Source of the DNA: Actinomadura_C alba
GTDB lineage: Bacteria > Actinomycetota > Actinomycetes > Streptosporangiales > Streptosporangiaceae
Direction of reading: 5' to 3'
NCBI RefSeq assembly: GCF_039530285.1
Contig: NZ_BAAAOK010000028.1
Span: 62,001-126,000, forward strand
DNA: 64,000 nucleotides
In this document: one piece after another, positions 8,490 through 19,131 of the stretch
Numbering within the stretch: position 1 is the first letter of the stretch
Layout: each line of letters starts with the position of its first letter
Position numbers and translations under genes: made by a program
The notes under the pieces: model-generated
Told to the model about the DNA's origin: nothing
Seen by the model: the letters and a program-made list of their open reading frames with translations, nothing else
Database searches by the model: none

Positions 8490-8954
8490 CTAGCCGGGTA
8501 GGCAGGGCGTGACGCCGTCCAGTACCAGGGCGGGCTGCCGGCCGCCGCGCAGCCGTACGGTCAGGGTGACCTCTGGCAGGTCGCGCGCCATGGTGAAGGT
8601 CCGGTCGCGGCCGGTGGGCGGGCGCTCGAGCCGGTAGCCCCGCTCGCGGATCATCTCGAGGGTCACGTCGGCCGCGTGATCGAGGGTCACACTGGTGGCG
8701 CCACCGCGCCGGAGCGGGACCTGGCCACGAAAGATCCTCTGGGCCTGCCCGTTCGCGCATGGGCGGGTGACATCGGCCAAGACCGCAGGGGTGGCGCCGG
8801 GGACGCCGAGGCGTTTGGCGCCGTCGTCGAGCACCGACCGGGTGTCGGCCTCGAGCTGTTGCGCGGACTCCGACAGTACGGGAGCACGGGCGCAACCGAT
8901 GAGCAGCGCTTGGAGGACCAGTCCCCCGACCAGTCCACGCGCCACGGTGGACAC
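8490..8954 (-). CDS. Putative lipoprotein
   Basis: 154 residues starting at a GTG. The N-terminus has a hydrophobic stretch ending in the lipobox LLIGCA, so Cys21 is predicted to be lipidated after signal peptidase II cleavage. The rest is a small globular domain with no family I recognise. Two further cysteines (RPCANG and TPCLPG) could pair. No strong ribosome-binding site is visible upstream. It is transcribed away from the wecA-like gene; the 265 bases between them hold both promoters. Confidence 0.75.
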   Translation of the reverse strand: MSTVARGLVGGLVLQALLIGCARAPVLSESAQQLEADTRSVLDDGAKRLGVPGATPAVLADVTRPCANGQAQRIFRGQVPLRRGGATSVTLDHAADVTLEMIRERGYRLERPPTGRDRTFTMARDLPEVTLTVRLRGGRQPALVLDGVTPCLPG

Positions 8955-9219
8955 GCCGGAAGTTTAGGGAATGCGCCGTACGACCTGCAGGGAATCCCGA
9001 AGAGTAAGCGAATCGTCACCCTGGGGTCACCCTGGCGCGGGTGGTTCGCCGACGCACGACGGAAACCTTGATCATCTGGTGCGTCCGGTGTCCGTGGAGG
9101 GTTTCGGCGGATTAGAGTTCAGGCAGATCTTTCGGCCCGGCGAACCGGACTATGGTCGCGGGCATCCACATCTATGGCGGTATCGGCCTCTGTCAGGGGA
9201 CGAGGGGAGGGCGCGGCGC

Positions 9220-10368
9220 GTGCGGGAATATCTGCTCATCAGCCTCACTGCCGCCGTGGTCACCTACCTGCTCACCCCCGCCGTGCGGCTGTTCGCGGTG
9301 CGCTTCGGCGCGATGACCGAGGTACGCGACCGTGACGTGCACGCGATCCCGACACCGCGGCTGGGCGGCCTGGCGATGTTCGGCGGGATGGTCGCGGCGC
9401 TGATCGTGGCGGCCCAGCTCCCGGAGATGCGGAAGGTCTTCCTGTCGAACGACACCGGGCGGGCGCTCCTGCTCGCCGGCGGCCTCATCGTGCTGATCGG
9501 CGTCGCCGACGACCGCTGGGGTGTCGACGCCCTCACCAAGTTCGCGGGACAGGTCGCCGCCGCGGGCCTGCTGATCATGAACGGCGTCCAGTTGCTCTGG
9601 TTGCCGACGCGCAGCGGTGAGGTCCTCTCGCTTCCTCCGGCGTACGGGGTCCCGCTCACCGTCTTCATCGTCGTCGCGACGATCAACGCGGTGAACTTCG
9701 TCGACGGCCTTGATGGACTGGCCGCCGGAGTCGTCGGCATCGCGGCGATGGCGTCATTCTCGTACGCCTATCTGATCTCGGCGACCAACGGGCTGAAGAC
9801 GCTCACCGGCGCGGCCCTCATCACCGCCATTCTCATGGGAATGTGCGCGGGATTCCTGGCGCACAACTTCAACCCGGCGCGCATCTTCATGGGCGACACC
9901 GGGTCGATGCTGATCGGTCTCATGCTGTCCGCGTCCACGATCATGCTGACCGGTCAGTTCGACACGGCGATCGTGGGCAACTACAACCTCTTTCCCGCCT
10001 TCGTGCCGCTCCTCCTGGTCCCGGCCGTGATCACCGTGCCGTTCATCGACATGTCACTGGCCGTCTGGCGCCGGACCAACCAGGGACGTTCCCCGTTCGC
10101 GCCCGACAAGCAGCATCTGCATCATCGGCTGCTCGAACTCGGTCATTCGCACCGCCGGGCCGTGCTCATCATGTATTTCTGGGTGGGACTGCTCGCCTCG
10201 TGTATGGTCGGTCTTTCATTCGTCCGCTCGATGCCGCTGGTGTTCGGCGTCACTGGGGCGGTCGCGGTCGCCGGCGTGGTCGGGATGATCGCCGTGCCTC
10301 GGCTGCGCGCCTCTCGTGAACCCGCTCCGGCGGAGGTACTCGTGGAGCAGCCTCGGCAGCCGGTCTGA
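9220..10368 (+). CDS. WecA-type undecaprenyl-phosphate sugar-1-phosphate transferase
   Basis: 382-residue polytopic membrane enzyme of the MraY/WecA superfamily. It moves GlcNAc-1-phosphate (or a related sugar) onto a polyprenyl phosphate, the first step of arabinogalactan-linker or teichoic-type polymer synthesis. Visible motifs are DVHAIPTPRLGG, the DDRWGVD cluster, NFVDGLDGLAAG, HNFNPARIFMGDTGSM and the cytoplasmic HLHHRLLELGHSHR loop. About eleven hydrophobic segments can be counted. I chose the GTG at 9220, with GGGGAGG about nine bases upstream; the open frame extends 83 codons further but that part is not hydrophobic or conserved in type. The position before the atp genes matches mycobacterial Rv1302. 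Confidence 0.9.
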   Translation: MREYLLISLTAAVVTYLLTPAVRLFAVRFGAMTEVRDRDVHAIPTPRLGGLAMFGGMVAALIVAAQLPEMRKVFLSNDTGRALLLAGGLIVLIGVADDRWGVDALTKFAGQVAAAGLLIMNGVQLLWLPTRSGEVLSLPPAYGVPLTVFIVVATINAVNFVDGLDGLAAGVVGIAAMASFSYAYLISATNGLKTLTGAALITAILMGMCAGFLAHNFNPARIFMGDTGSMLIGLMLSASTIMLTGQFDTAIVGNYNLFPAFVPLLLVPAVITVPFIDMSLAVWRRTNQGRSPFAPDKQHLHHRLLELGHSHRRAVLIMYFWVGLLASCMVGLSFVRSMPLVFGVTGAVAVAGVVGMIAVPRLRASREPAPAEVLVEQPRQPV

Positions 10369-10489
10369 TCCGCGGGGCTGACAGTGGGGGGCGGAAGCCT
10401 CGCATCCCACGCAATTCGGACGTCCTGGACGCTTGTGATATCTTTCACGAACAACAGGCGAACACAAAACGTAACCACCCGGAGCCCAC

Positions 10490-10945
10490 ATGCAGTCTTC
10501 CGACGCCCGGATCCTCCGCGGCGCCGCGATACCGGCTGGCCTGGTCGGTGTGGCCGCCGTTCTGCTCGCTCTGCCGCTGACCGGCTCGAAGGGCGCCGTC
10601 GGCGCGGCCATCGCCACCGTCGTCGTGCTCGGTTTCTTCACAATCAGTCACGTCGCGGTCGGCCTCGCGGCCAAGGTGTCGCCGCAGACGATGATGCTCG
10701 CGGCGCTGTCGAGTTACGTCCTGAAGATCCTCGCCGTGATGTTGCTGATCTCGGTGCTCGACGGCGTGACGATCTGGAACCCGAAGGTCTTCGGATGGAC
10801 GGTCCTCGCGCTGATCGCGGCCTGGATCGGCGGTGAGATCCGTACCACCCTCAAGACCCGGACGCCGTATGTCGACGAGTCTGGCGAAACGCCTGGTGAT
10901 GCCGCTTCGGAAGTGTCCGAGGCGCCCGCCGACCGGAGCCGATGA
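10490..10945 (+). CDS. AtpI-like membrane protein ahead of the atp operon
   Basis: 151 residues with four predicted membrane helices (for example around residues 14-30, 38-58, 66-88 and 98-116) and a hydrophilic acidic tail. It occupies the place of mycobacterial Rv1303, an ATP synthase protein I-like gene. Such proteins are thought to assist c-ring assembly or ion supply to the synthase. GGAGcccac precedes the ATG. It is followed 72 bases later by a second small membrane protein gene. The assignment rests on position and topology, since sequence conservation in this family is low. Confidence 0.75.
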   Translation: MQSSDARILRGAAIPAGLVGVAAVLLALPLTGSKGAVGAAIATVVVLGFFTISHVAVGLAAKVSPQTMMLAALSSYVLKILAVMLLISVLDGVTIWNPKVFGWTVLALIAAWIGGEIRTTLKTRTPYVDESGETPGDAASEVSEAPADRSR

Positions 10946-11017
10946 TGGTGTTCGCGTCCTCATCGGACTACTCCGATATGACCATCCACGGCATGGCCTG
11001 CTATCGTCCGGAGCGCG

Positions 11018-11242
11018 ATGAGCGAGCAGAAGCGACCGCCCGAAGACGACGGCCGCGACTTCGCCGACGCCGCCTGGTCAGTCCCCAGCTATCTGCTGTC
11101 AGGGATGATCATCTGGGGCGGTGCCGGCTGGTTGTTGAGCCGGTGGACGGGCGTGGACATCTTCACCCCGATCGGCCTGATCATAGGCGTCGGACTCGCC
11201 GTCTACCTGGTCTACATCAAGTTCGGCAAGTTCGACGGCTGA
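11018..11242 (+). CDS. AtpZ/AtpI-family protein
   Basis: 74 residues: a charged N-terminus, then two membrane helices (YLLSGMIIWGGAGWLL and IGLIIGVGLAVYLVYI) and the end KFGKFDG. This two-helix shape and the GxxxG-rich second helix fit the AtpZ/AtpI family, which is encoded in front of many ATP synthase operons. GGAGcgcg precedes the ATG. It is transcribed with the atp genes. Its exact assembly or ion-channel role in actinomycetes is not settled. Confidence 0.8.
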   Translation: MSEQKRPPEDDGRDFADAAWSVPSYLLSGMIIWGGAGWLLSRWTGVDIFTPIGLIIGVGLAVYLVYIKFGKFDG

Positions 11243-11396
11243 TCCCCCTAAGGGTGGTCACGCTGCCGGAGAAGAAGTCCTCGTCATCCATCTCCACGCT
11301 GAAGGGAACGCCAGTGCGCGAGCGCAGCGAGCGGACCGATAGGCACGGCCACGCGACGCGTGCACGCCGTACCGAGCCACTGCGCGAGGTGAAGCC

Positions 11397-12197
11397 GTGA
11401 ACCCGCTGTTGGCCGCCGCCCCCGCGGGGGGCGGTGAGGAGTTCCAGGCTCCCGGTCCCGAGCTCTTCGAGTTCCCGCCCCTGTTCGCGGGCGGTCCGGA
11501 ATGGCTCACCAAGCCGGTCCTCTTCGCCGTCGTCGGCGCGCTGCTGGTGTGCGCGGTCGCCTGGAGCGCCTTCGCCAGCCCCAAGCTGGTGCCCCGGGGC
11601 ATGCAGAACCTCGGCGAGGTGGGTTACCTCTTCGTCCGCGACCAGGTGGCCCGCCCCTTCCTCGGCAAGGACTCCGACCGCTGGATGCCGCTGCTGCTGT
11701 CGCTGTTCTTCCTGATCTGGACCTGGAACATCATGGCCGTCGTGCCGGTCGTCCAGTTCCCGGTCGCCTCGCACATCGCCTTCCCGGTGGTGCTGGCGGT
11801 CAGCGTCTATCTGCTGAAGATTTATCTGGGCATCAAGAACCAGGGCTTCAAGCGCTACTTCACGGACATGATCCCCAAGGGCCTGCCCCTGCCGACCTAC
11901 TTCCTGCTCGTCCCGATCGAGTACCTGTCGACGTTCATCCTCGCGCCGTTCACGCACGCGGTGCGACTGTTCGCCAACATGTTCGCCGGTCACGTCATCC
12001 TGGCGTTCTTCAGCCTCGTCGGCTTCTGGTTCCTCTTCGAGCAGCCGACGATCAAGGGCGTGCCGCTGGGCATCGCCGGCGTGATCATGACCATCGCCAT
12101 GACCGGGTTCGAGATGTTCATCCAGTTCCTGCAGGCCTTCCTGTTCACGATGCTGGCCGCGATGTACATCGGCAGCGGACTGCACGCGGACCACTGA
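11397..12197 (+). CDS. atpB: ATP synthase Fo subunit a
   Basis: 266-residue membrane stator subunit carrying the proton half-channels. The essential Arg is in FTHAVRLFANMFAGH on the long penultimate helix, and the conserved final helix FEMFIQFLQAFLFTMLAAMY is present. The GTG start follows GAGGTGAagcc. The gap of about 150 bases from atpZ is filled with non-coding sequence. It forms the ion path with the AtpE ring. Confidence 0.97.
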   Translation: MNPLLAAAPAGGGEEFQAPGPELFEFPPLFAGGPEWLTKPVLFAVVGALLVCAVAWSAFASPKLVPRGMQNLGEVGYLFVRDQVARPFLGKDSDRWMPLLLSLFFLIWTWNIMAVVPVVQFPVASHIAFPVVLAVSVYLLKIYLGIKNQGFKRYFTDMIPKGLPLPTYFLLVPIEYLSTFILAPFTHAVRLFANMFAGHVILAFFSLVGFWFLFEQPTIKGVPLGIAGVIMTIAMTGFEMFIQFLQAFLFTMLAAMYIGSGLHADH

Positions 12198-12281
12198 GTC
12201 TCCACCGGCTCCGCACAGCCAGACCAGTCAGACCAGACCAGACCGGTGAACTTCACCGGCCGACAGAAAAGGAAAGAGCGA

Positions 12282-12518
12282 ATGCTCGCTGAAGCACTTC
12301 CCGTCCTGGCCGCGGTCGAGGGACACATCGGCGCCATCGGATACGGCCTGGCCGCCATCGGCCCGGGTATCGGCGTCGGCATCATCTTCGGCCAGGGCGT
12401 GAACGCGATCGCACGGCAGCCCGAGCTCACCGGTGTCATCCGCACCAACATGCTGCTCGGCTTCGTGCTCACCGAGGCGCTGGCCCTCATCGGTCTTGTC
12501 GCGCCTTTCATCTACTAA
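12282..12518 (+). CDS. atpE: ATP synthase Fo subunit c
   Basis: 78-residue hairpin proteolipid of the rotor ring. The Gly-rich first helix (GYGLAAIGPGIGVGIIFG), the polar loop ARQPEL and the proton-binding Glu65 in GFVLTEALALIGLV are all present. I chose the ATG at 12282, with GGAAAGA just upstream; the frame also opens at 12246, but that adds twelve basic residues not seen in the family. This is the target site of diarylquinolines in mycobacteria. Confidence 0.97.
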   Translation: MLAEALPVLAAVEGHIGAIGYGLAAIGPGIGVGIIFGQGVNAIARQPELTGVIRTNMLLGFVLTEALALIGLVAPFIY

Positions 12519-12554
12519 ATGACGCGAAAGAATTCCTGACGGAGGGCCGCACAC

Positions 12555-13115
12555 ATGATCACGGCAGCTTCGCTGTTGGCGGCGGAAGGGAACAACCCGC
12601 TTATTCCGCACACCTATGAGCTCGTCGTCGGCATCTTCTCCTTCGCCGTCGTCGTCCTCGTCGTCGGCAAGATGCTCGTACCCCGGATCCAGAAGACGCT
12701 CGAGGAGCGTACGGAGGCGATCGAGGGCGGGCTGAAGCGGGCCGAGAGCGCTCAGGCCGAGGCGGAACAGACGCTGGAGCAGTACCGGTCCCAGTTGGCC
12801 GAGGCCCGGCACGAGGCGGCACGTTTGCGTGAGCAGGCGCGCGAGCAGGGTGCCCAGATCATCGCGGAGATGCGCGAGCAGGCGCAGGTCGAGGCGCGGC
12901 GCATCACCGAGTCGGCGCAGGCGCAGATCGAGGCCGAGCGCCAGCAGGCGCTCACCCGGCTGCGCGCCGAGGTGGGTGAGCTGGCGGTCGAGCTGGCGAG
13001 CCGGGTCGTGGGCGAGTCCCTCGAGGACGAGGCCAGGCAGCGCCGCACCGTGGACCGCTTCCTCGAGGAGCTCGAGGAGCGCACGCGGACGCAGGCGGGA
13101 GAGCAGGTCTCGTGA
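12555..13115 (+). CDS. atpF: ATP synthase Fo subunit b
   Basis: 186-residue peripheral stalk subunit. One N-terminal membrane helix (ELVVGIFSFAVVVLVVGKM) is followed by a long, highly charged amphipathic helix that dimerises. GGAGG lies nine bases before the ATG. Its last four bases overlap the start of atpH, so translation of the two stalk subunits is coupled. It is a normal-length b subunit, not the b-delta fusion that mycobacteria encode next to a short b. Confidence 0.96.
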   Translation: MITAASLLAAEGNNPLIPHTYELVVGIFSFAVVVLVVGKMLVPRIQKTLEERTEAIEGGLKRAESAQAEAEQTLEQYRSQLAEARHEAARLREQAREQGAQIIAEMREQAQVEARRITESAQAQIEAERQQALTRLRAEVGELAVELASRVVGESLEDEARQRRTVDRFLEELEERTRTQAGEQVS

Positions 13116-13933
13116 GCACGAGCGGAGCGGCCAGCAGGGCATCGCTGGCCGAGGCCGTGGAACGGCTGGAGGTCATCCTTTCCACGGCCGAGCTGGCCAC
13201 GCTGGGTGAGGAACTGTTCGGCGTCATGCGCCTGCTCGATCGCGAGCCGGCGCTGCGCCGGGCCCTCTCCGACCCCTCGCGGGACGGGGAGGAGAAGGCG
13301 CAGCTCGTCCGGATCCTGCTCGAAGGCAAGGTCGGCGAGCCGGCCCTCGAGCTGACATCGGACGTCGTACGGCAGCGCTGGTCGCGGCCGCGCGAGCTCG
13401 CGGACGCTTTCGAGAGGCTGGCGGTGATCGCCGAGGCCGCTCGGGCCGAAGCCGAGGGCCGGATCGACGATCTCGAGGACGAGATCTTCCGGTTCGCGCG
13501 GATCGTCGAGCGGGAGCCGGCCCTGCGCAACGCGCTGACCAGCCCGCAGCTGCAGCCCGAGCGGAAGCGGGAGCTGGTGGTCGCGCTGCTGGACGGCAAG
13601 GTCACGGCTTCGGCGCTGCGGTTGATCAGCGAGGTCGTGACAGGTCCACGGGGACGTAGCCTTGAAAGGGCGCTGGCAGAGTACGGCCGCCTCGTGGCGC
13701 AGCGGCGTGATCGCTTGATCGCGCTGGTACGCACGCCCACGACCCTGAGCGAGGAGCAGCGGACACGGCTCGTCGCGACGCTGTCGGCGGCCTACGGACA
13801 TGACGTATACCTGAATATCCAAGTCGACCCCGGCGTCCTGGGCGGTATATCCGTGCAGGTAGGGGATGAGGTAGTCGACGGCACGGTGGCCAGGCGCCTG
13901 GATGACGTCCGGCGCCAGATCACGGCGGGCTGA
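13112..13933 (+). CDS. atpH: ATP synthase F1 subunit delta
   Basis: 273-residue stalk subunit linking b to the top of F1. The C-terminal signature region LSEEQRTRLVATLSAAYGHDVYLNIQVDPGV (split by me around residue 220-250) and VLGGISVQVGDEVVDGT are clear. The protein is longer than the 180-residue enterobacterial delta, as is usual in actinomycetes, because of an extended N-terminal helical part. The GTG start overlaps the atpF stop by four bases. A 166-base non-coding stretch follows before atpA. Confidence 0.95.
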   Translation: MSTSGAASRASLAEAVERLEVILSTAELATLGEELFGVMRLLDREPALRRALSDPSRDGEEKAQLVRILLEGKVGEPALELTSDVVRQRWSRPRELADAFERLAVIAEAARAEAEGRIDDLEDEIFRFARIVEREPALRNALTSPQLQPERKRELVVALLDGKVTASALRLISEVVTGPRGRSLERALAEYGRLVAQRRDRLIALVRTPTTLSEEQRTRLVATLSAAYGHDVYLNIQVDPGVLGGISVQVGDEVVDGTVARRLDDVRRQITAG

Positions 13934-14099
13934 CGAGCGAGTGGAGCCGGCGATGCCGAAGCGTGAAACCACGCGAAGGCGTCGCCAGCGACGTGAGTGA
14001 GGAAGCGGGGCGCGACGGCGAACAGGCGTCGAGCCGGCCGGTGGCCGAGTCGAGAGCACGCAACGAGCTGACCCGAACAGAGGAAGCAAGAGAGGAATC

Positions 14100-15737
14100 A
14101 TGGCGGAGCTGACGATCCGTCCGGATGAGATCCGGACCGCGCTGGAGCGCTTCGTCCAGTCGTACGAGCCCGAAGCCGCCGCGCGCGAGGAGGTCGGCAC
14201 CGTCGTCGATTCCGGCGACGGCATCGCGCACGTCGAGGGCCTGCCCTCGACGATGGCGAACGAGATCCTCGAGTTCGAGGACGGCACGCGTGGCCTGGCT
14301 CTGAACCTGGACGTCCGTGAGATCGGCGCCGTTGTCCTTGGCGACTTCAGCAACATCGAAGAGGGCCAGCCGGTCCGCCGTACCGGCGAGGTCCTCTCGG
14401 TGCCGATCGGCGACGGCTTCCTTGGCCGTGTCGTCGACGCGCTGGGCAACCCGCTGGACGGCAAGGGCGACATCGAGTCGTCCGGCCGCCGCGCGCTCGA
14501 GCTGCAGGCGCCGAGCGTCGTGCAGCGGCAGTCGGTCAAGGAGCCGCTGCAGACCGGCATCAAGGCGATCGACTCGATGACGCCGATCGGCCGGGGCCAG
14601 CGACAGCTGATCATCGGTGACCGGCAGACCGGCAAGACCACCATCGCGGTCGACACGATCATCGCCCAGCGCGAGAACTGGGAGTCGGGCGACCCCACCA
14701 AGCAGGTGCGCTGCATCTACGTGGCGGTCGGCCAGAAGGGCTCCACGATCGCGTCGGTGCGCGGCACCCTCGAGGAGGCCGGCGCGCTGGAGTACACCAC
14801 CATCGTCGCCGCCCCCGCGTCCGACCCCGCGGGCTACAAGTACATCGCTCCCTACACCGGTTCGGCCATCGGCCAGCACTGGATGTACGAGGGCAAGCAC
14901 GTCCTCATCGTCTTCGACGACCTGTCGAAGCAGGCCGAGGCCTACCGCGCGGTGTCCCTGCTGCTGCGCCGCCCGCCGGGCCGTGAGGCCTACCCGGGTG
15001 ACGTGTTCTACCTGCACTCCCGGCTGCTGGAGCGCTGCGCGAAGCTGTCCGACGACATGGGCGGCGGATCGATGACCGGCCTGCCGATCGTCGAGACGAA
15101 GGCCAACGACGTGTCGGCCTACATCCCGACCAACGTCATCTCGATCACCGACGGCCAGTGCTTCCTGGAGACCGACCTGTTCAACCAGGGGGTCCGCCCG
15201 GCGATCAACGTCGGTGTCTCGGTCTCCCGGGTCGGTGGTTCCGCACAGGTCAAGGCGATGCGCAAGGTCGCCGGTACGCTCCGGCTGGCCCTGTCGCAGT
15301 ACCGTGACCTGGAGGCCTTCGCCGCCTTCGCCTCCGACCTCGACGCGGCCTCCCGCGCCCAGCTGGAGCGGGGCGCGCGGCTGGTCGAGCTGCTCAAGCA
15401 GGCCCAGCACGTGCTCTACCCGGTCGAGAGGGAGGTCGTCTCGATCTGGATGGCGACGTCCGGCCAGCTGGACGACGTGCCGGTCGAGGACATCCGCCGG
15501 TTCGAGGGCGAGTTCCTCGACTTCCTCGCGCACAACAGCGGCGGAGTCCTGGACTCGATCCGCGAGACCGGCGAGATGACCGACGACGCCCTGACCGCCC
15601 TCAAGGACGCCATCACGGAGTTCAAGAAGGGCTTCCAGGCCAGCACAGGCGAGCTCCTCGTCGAGGACGAGCCGGTCGAGGCGCTGGGCGAGGACGACGT
15701 CGAGCAGGAGAAGATCACTCGGGTAAAGAAGAGCTGA
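14100..15737 (+). CDS. atpA: ATP synthase F1 subunit alpha
   Basis: 545 residues. The nucleotide-binding P-loop is GDRQTGKT, with the family signature PAINVGVSVSRVGGSAQ and the arginine-finger region in the same segment. The N-terminal beta-barrel starts LTIRPDEIRTALERF. The C-terminus has an extra acidic tail (VEALGEDDVEQEKITRVKKS), common in actinobacterial alpha subunits, which in mycobacteria suppresses ATP hydrolysis. GAGGAatc precedes the ATG. The preceding 166-base gap has no ORF of note. Confidence 0.98.
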   Translation: MAELTIRPDEIRTALERFVQSYEPEAAAREEVGTVVDSGDGIAHVEGLPSTMANEILEFEDGTRGLALNLDVREIGAVVLGDFSNIEEGQPVRRTGEVLSVPIGDGFLGRVVDALGNPLDGKGDIESSGRRALELQAPSVVQRQSVKEPLQTGIKAIDSMTPIGRGQRQLIIGDRQTGKTTIAVDTIIAQRENWESGDPTKQVRCIYVAVGQKGSTIASVRGTLEEAGALEYTTIVAAPASDPAGYKYIAPYTGSAIGQHWMYEGKHVLIVFDDLSKQAEAYRAVSLLLRRPPGREAYPGDVFYLHSRLLERCAKLSDDMGGGSMTGLPIVETKANDVSAYIPTNVISITDGQCFLETDLFNQGVRPAINVGVSVSRVGGSAQVKAMRKVAGTLRLALSQYRDLEAFAAFASDLDAASRAQLERGARLVELLKQAQHVLYPVEREVVSIWMATSGQLDDVPVEDIRRFEGEFLDFLAHNSGGVLDSIRETGEMTDDALTALKDAITEFKKGFQASTGELLVEDEPVEALGEDDVEQEKITRVKKS

Positions 15738-15743
15738 TCGGCG

Positions 15744-16649
15744 ATGGGTGCACAGCTTCGTCAACTGCGGCAGCGGATCAAGACGGTCAAGTCGACCGCC
15801 AAGATCACGCGTGCCCAAGAGCTCATCGCCACGTCCCGCATCGTCAAGGCGCAGGAGCGGGTGAAGGCGTCGGCACCGTACGCGCGGCATATCACGCGTG
15901 CGGTGACCGCACTCATCAGCCACCAGACCAACGTGGCGCACCCGCTGCTGCGGGAGGACCCGGAGCGTCGTCGGGCGGCGGTGCTCCTCATCACGAGCGA
16001 CCGAGGGTTCTGCGGCGGGTTCAACGCCAATGTCCTCCGTGAGTCCGAGGCGCTCATGGCGAAGTTGCGGAACGAGGGCAAGGAGCCCGTCGCCTACATA
16101 GTCGGCACCAAGGGCGTCAACTGGTACCGCTTCCGCGATCGTGCCATCGAGGAAGAGTGGACCGGATTCAGCGGCGCGCCGAGGTTCGAGCATGCCGAGA
16201 CCATCGGCCGGCGGCTCGTCGCCGACTTCCTGGCCGAGGGAGAGGAAGGGCTCGGTGAGATCCACGTGATCTACACCGAGTTCGTGTCGATGCTGACGCA
16301 GGCCGTCCAGACCCGGCGCCTGCTTCCGCTCGAGATCGAAGAGGTCGAGGCGTCCAAGGACAACGTGCCGCCCGCCTACGAGTTCGAGCCGTCGGCCAAG
16401 ACCGCCCTCGACCAGTTGCTGCCGAACTATGTCGAGAGCCGCATCTGGCACATGCTGCTCCAGTCCGCCGCCTCCTACTACGCGGCGACGCGAAGGGCCA
16501 TGAAGTCGGCCACCGACAACGCCAATGAACTGCTCGGGGTCTACACGCGCCGTGCCAACCAGGCACGGCAGGCCGAGATCACCCAGGAAATCAGCGAAAT
16601 CGTCGGTGGCGCCAACGCGCTCGCCGAGGCTAGCGCGGGGAGTGAGTGA
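15744..16649 (+). CDS. atpG: ATP synthase F1 subunit gamma
   Basis: 301-residue central shaft. The N-terminal helix LRQLRQRIKTVKSTAKITRA and the C-terminal helix containing MKSATDNANELL frame the coiled coil that rotates inside alpha3-beta3. The Rossmann-like middle has LLITSDRGFCGGFNANV. It starts six bases after the atpA stop, so the two are probably co-translated. Relative to enterobacterial gamma there is a modest insertion around residues 160-215, typical of actinomycetes. Confidence 0.97.
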   Translation: MGAQLRQLRQRIKTVKSTAKITRAQELIATSRIVKAQERVKASAPYARHITRAVTALISHQTNVAHPLLREDPERRRAAVLLITSDRGFCGGFNANVLRESEALMAKLRNEGKEPVAYIVGTKGVNWYRFRDRAIEEEWTGFSGAPRFEHAETIGRRLVADFLAEGEEGLGEIHVIYTEFVSMLTQAVQTRRLLPLEIEEVEASKDNVPPAYEFEPSAKTALDQLLPNYVESRIWHMLLQSAASYYAATRRAMKSATDNANELLGVYTRRANQARQAEITQEISEIVGGANALAEASAGSE

Positions 16650-16657
16650 GAGTCACC

Positions 16658-18088
<1,431 letters not shown>

Positions 18089-18188
18089 TGGTGATGGGGC
18101 TGAGCCCGGGGCGGTCGACCCGCTCACCGTCCCGGCTCGTCCCACCAGTTATCCTCTCTCGCACAGCCGCCCCATCCGGAGGAAGCAA

Positions 18189-18590
18189 GTGGCAAGCGAA
18201 ACGCTGAAGGTCGGACTCGTCTCGCCGGAACGGGAGATCTGGTCCGGGGAGGCCGAGCACGTCATCGCCCAGACCATCGAGGGCGAGATGGGCATCCTGG
18301 TCGGTCACGTTCCGGTGCTCGGCATCCTCGTGGACGGCAGCGTGGTCCGCATCAAGCCGGTGGACCAGGCAGAATGGATCACTGCGATGGTGGGCAGCGG
18401 CTTCTTCTCGGTCGCCGCGAACGAGATCGCCGTGCTCGCCGAGCAGGCCGAGCTCGGGTCGGCGATCGACGTCGCCGCCGCTCGCGCCGCGCTGGACGAG
18501 GCCGTCCAGGCGGAGAGTAGAGACGACGAGACAGTGGTGGCCGAGCGGCGTGCCCGGGCGCGCCTTCGGGCCGCCGGTGAAGAGGCCTAG
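18189..18590 (+). CDS. atpC: ATP synthase F1 subunit epsilon
   Basis: 133-residue regulatory subunit of the rotor. The beta-sandwich begins KVGLVSPEREIWSGEAEHV with the GEMGILVGHVPVLGIL signature. The C-terminal helical part is rather short and charged. The GTG at 18189 is preceded by GGAGGAAGcaa; the frame is open upstream into the end of atpD but that part is not epsilon-like. It is the last structural gene of the synthase operon. Confidence 0.95.
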   Translation: MASETLKVGLVSPEREIWSGEAEHVIAQTIEGEMGILVGHVPVLGILVDGSVVRIKPVDQAEWITAMVGSGFFSVAANEIAVLAEQAELGSAIDVAAARAALDEAVQAESRDDETVVAERRARARLRAAGEEA

Positions 18591-18611
18591 TCGACGCCGA
18601 AGGCGGGGGGA

Positions 18612-19103
18612 GTGAGCGAGCACCTGGCACTTGACGTCGGCGGGGTGTTCGCCGCGATCCTGCTCGTGGTGGTGCTCGGCTTCGTCGTGGTGTCCGTACG
18701 GCGATGGCTCTTCGAACGCGCCGGCGGCACCGTCGAATGCAGTCTGCGTACGTTGCCCACCAGCAAGTCCGACAGTCTGACCGGGGACGGTTCCGACCAG
18801 GACGGCGCGGGGGTGTGGCAGCTCGGGCTCGGGCGTTACAAAGGCGACGAGCTGCACTGGCACCGAATCTTCGGTTTCCGCAAAAGGCCCCGGCAGGTGA
18901 TCCATCGCCGGGGCCTTATCGTGTCCAACCGCCGCAGCCCGAAAGATGAAGAGGCCGCGGCGCTCGTACCGGACGCCGACATCATCGAGGTGCGCGACGG
19001 AGACCTCACCGTCGAGCTGGCCATGAGCGCCGCCGCCCTCACCGGTTTCCTCGCCTGGCTGGAGGCCGCGCCGCCCGGTTTCCCCATCGACTTCCCGGGC
19101 TGA
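18612..19103 (+). CDS. DUF2550 family protein
   Basis: 163-residue protein with one N-terminal membrane helix (VFAAILLVVVLGFVVVSV) and a basic, tryptophan-containing soluble domain that includes GRYKGDELHWHRIFGFRKRP. It corresponds to mycobacterial Rv1312, always found just after atpC, so co-transcription with the synthase is likely. GGGGGGA precedes the GTG start by a few bases. Its function is unknown. It converges on the lipoprotein gene that follows, leaving 28 bases. Confidence 0.88.
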   Translation: MSEHLALDVGGVFAAILLVVVLGFVVVSVRRWLFERAGGTVECSLRTLPTSKSDSLTGDGSDQDGAGVWQLGLGRYKGDELHWHRIFGFRKRPRQVIHRRGLIVSNRRSPKDEEAAALVPDADIIEVRDGDLTVELAMSAAALTGFLAWLEAAPPGFPIDFPG

Positions 19104-19131
19104 CCCACGCGGCCCGCCCGGCCGCGCACGC

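Noticed and set aside
8279..8512. 77-residue plus-strand ORF between the secreted protein and the lipoprotein genes
   Set aside because: No ribosome-binding site, overlaps the lipoprotein gene and has no sensible composition.
13920..16451. 843-residue minus-strand frame
   Set aside because: Fully antisense to atpA and atpG, with no ribosome-binding site or domain.
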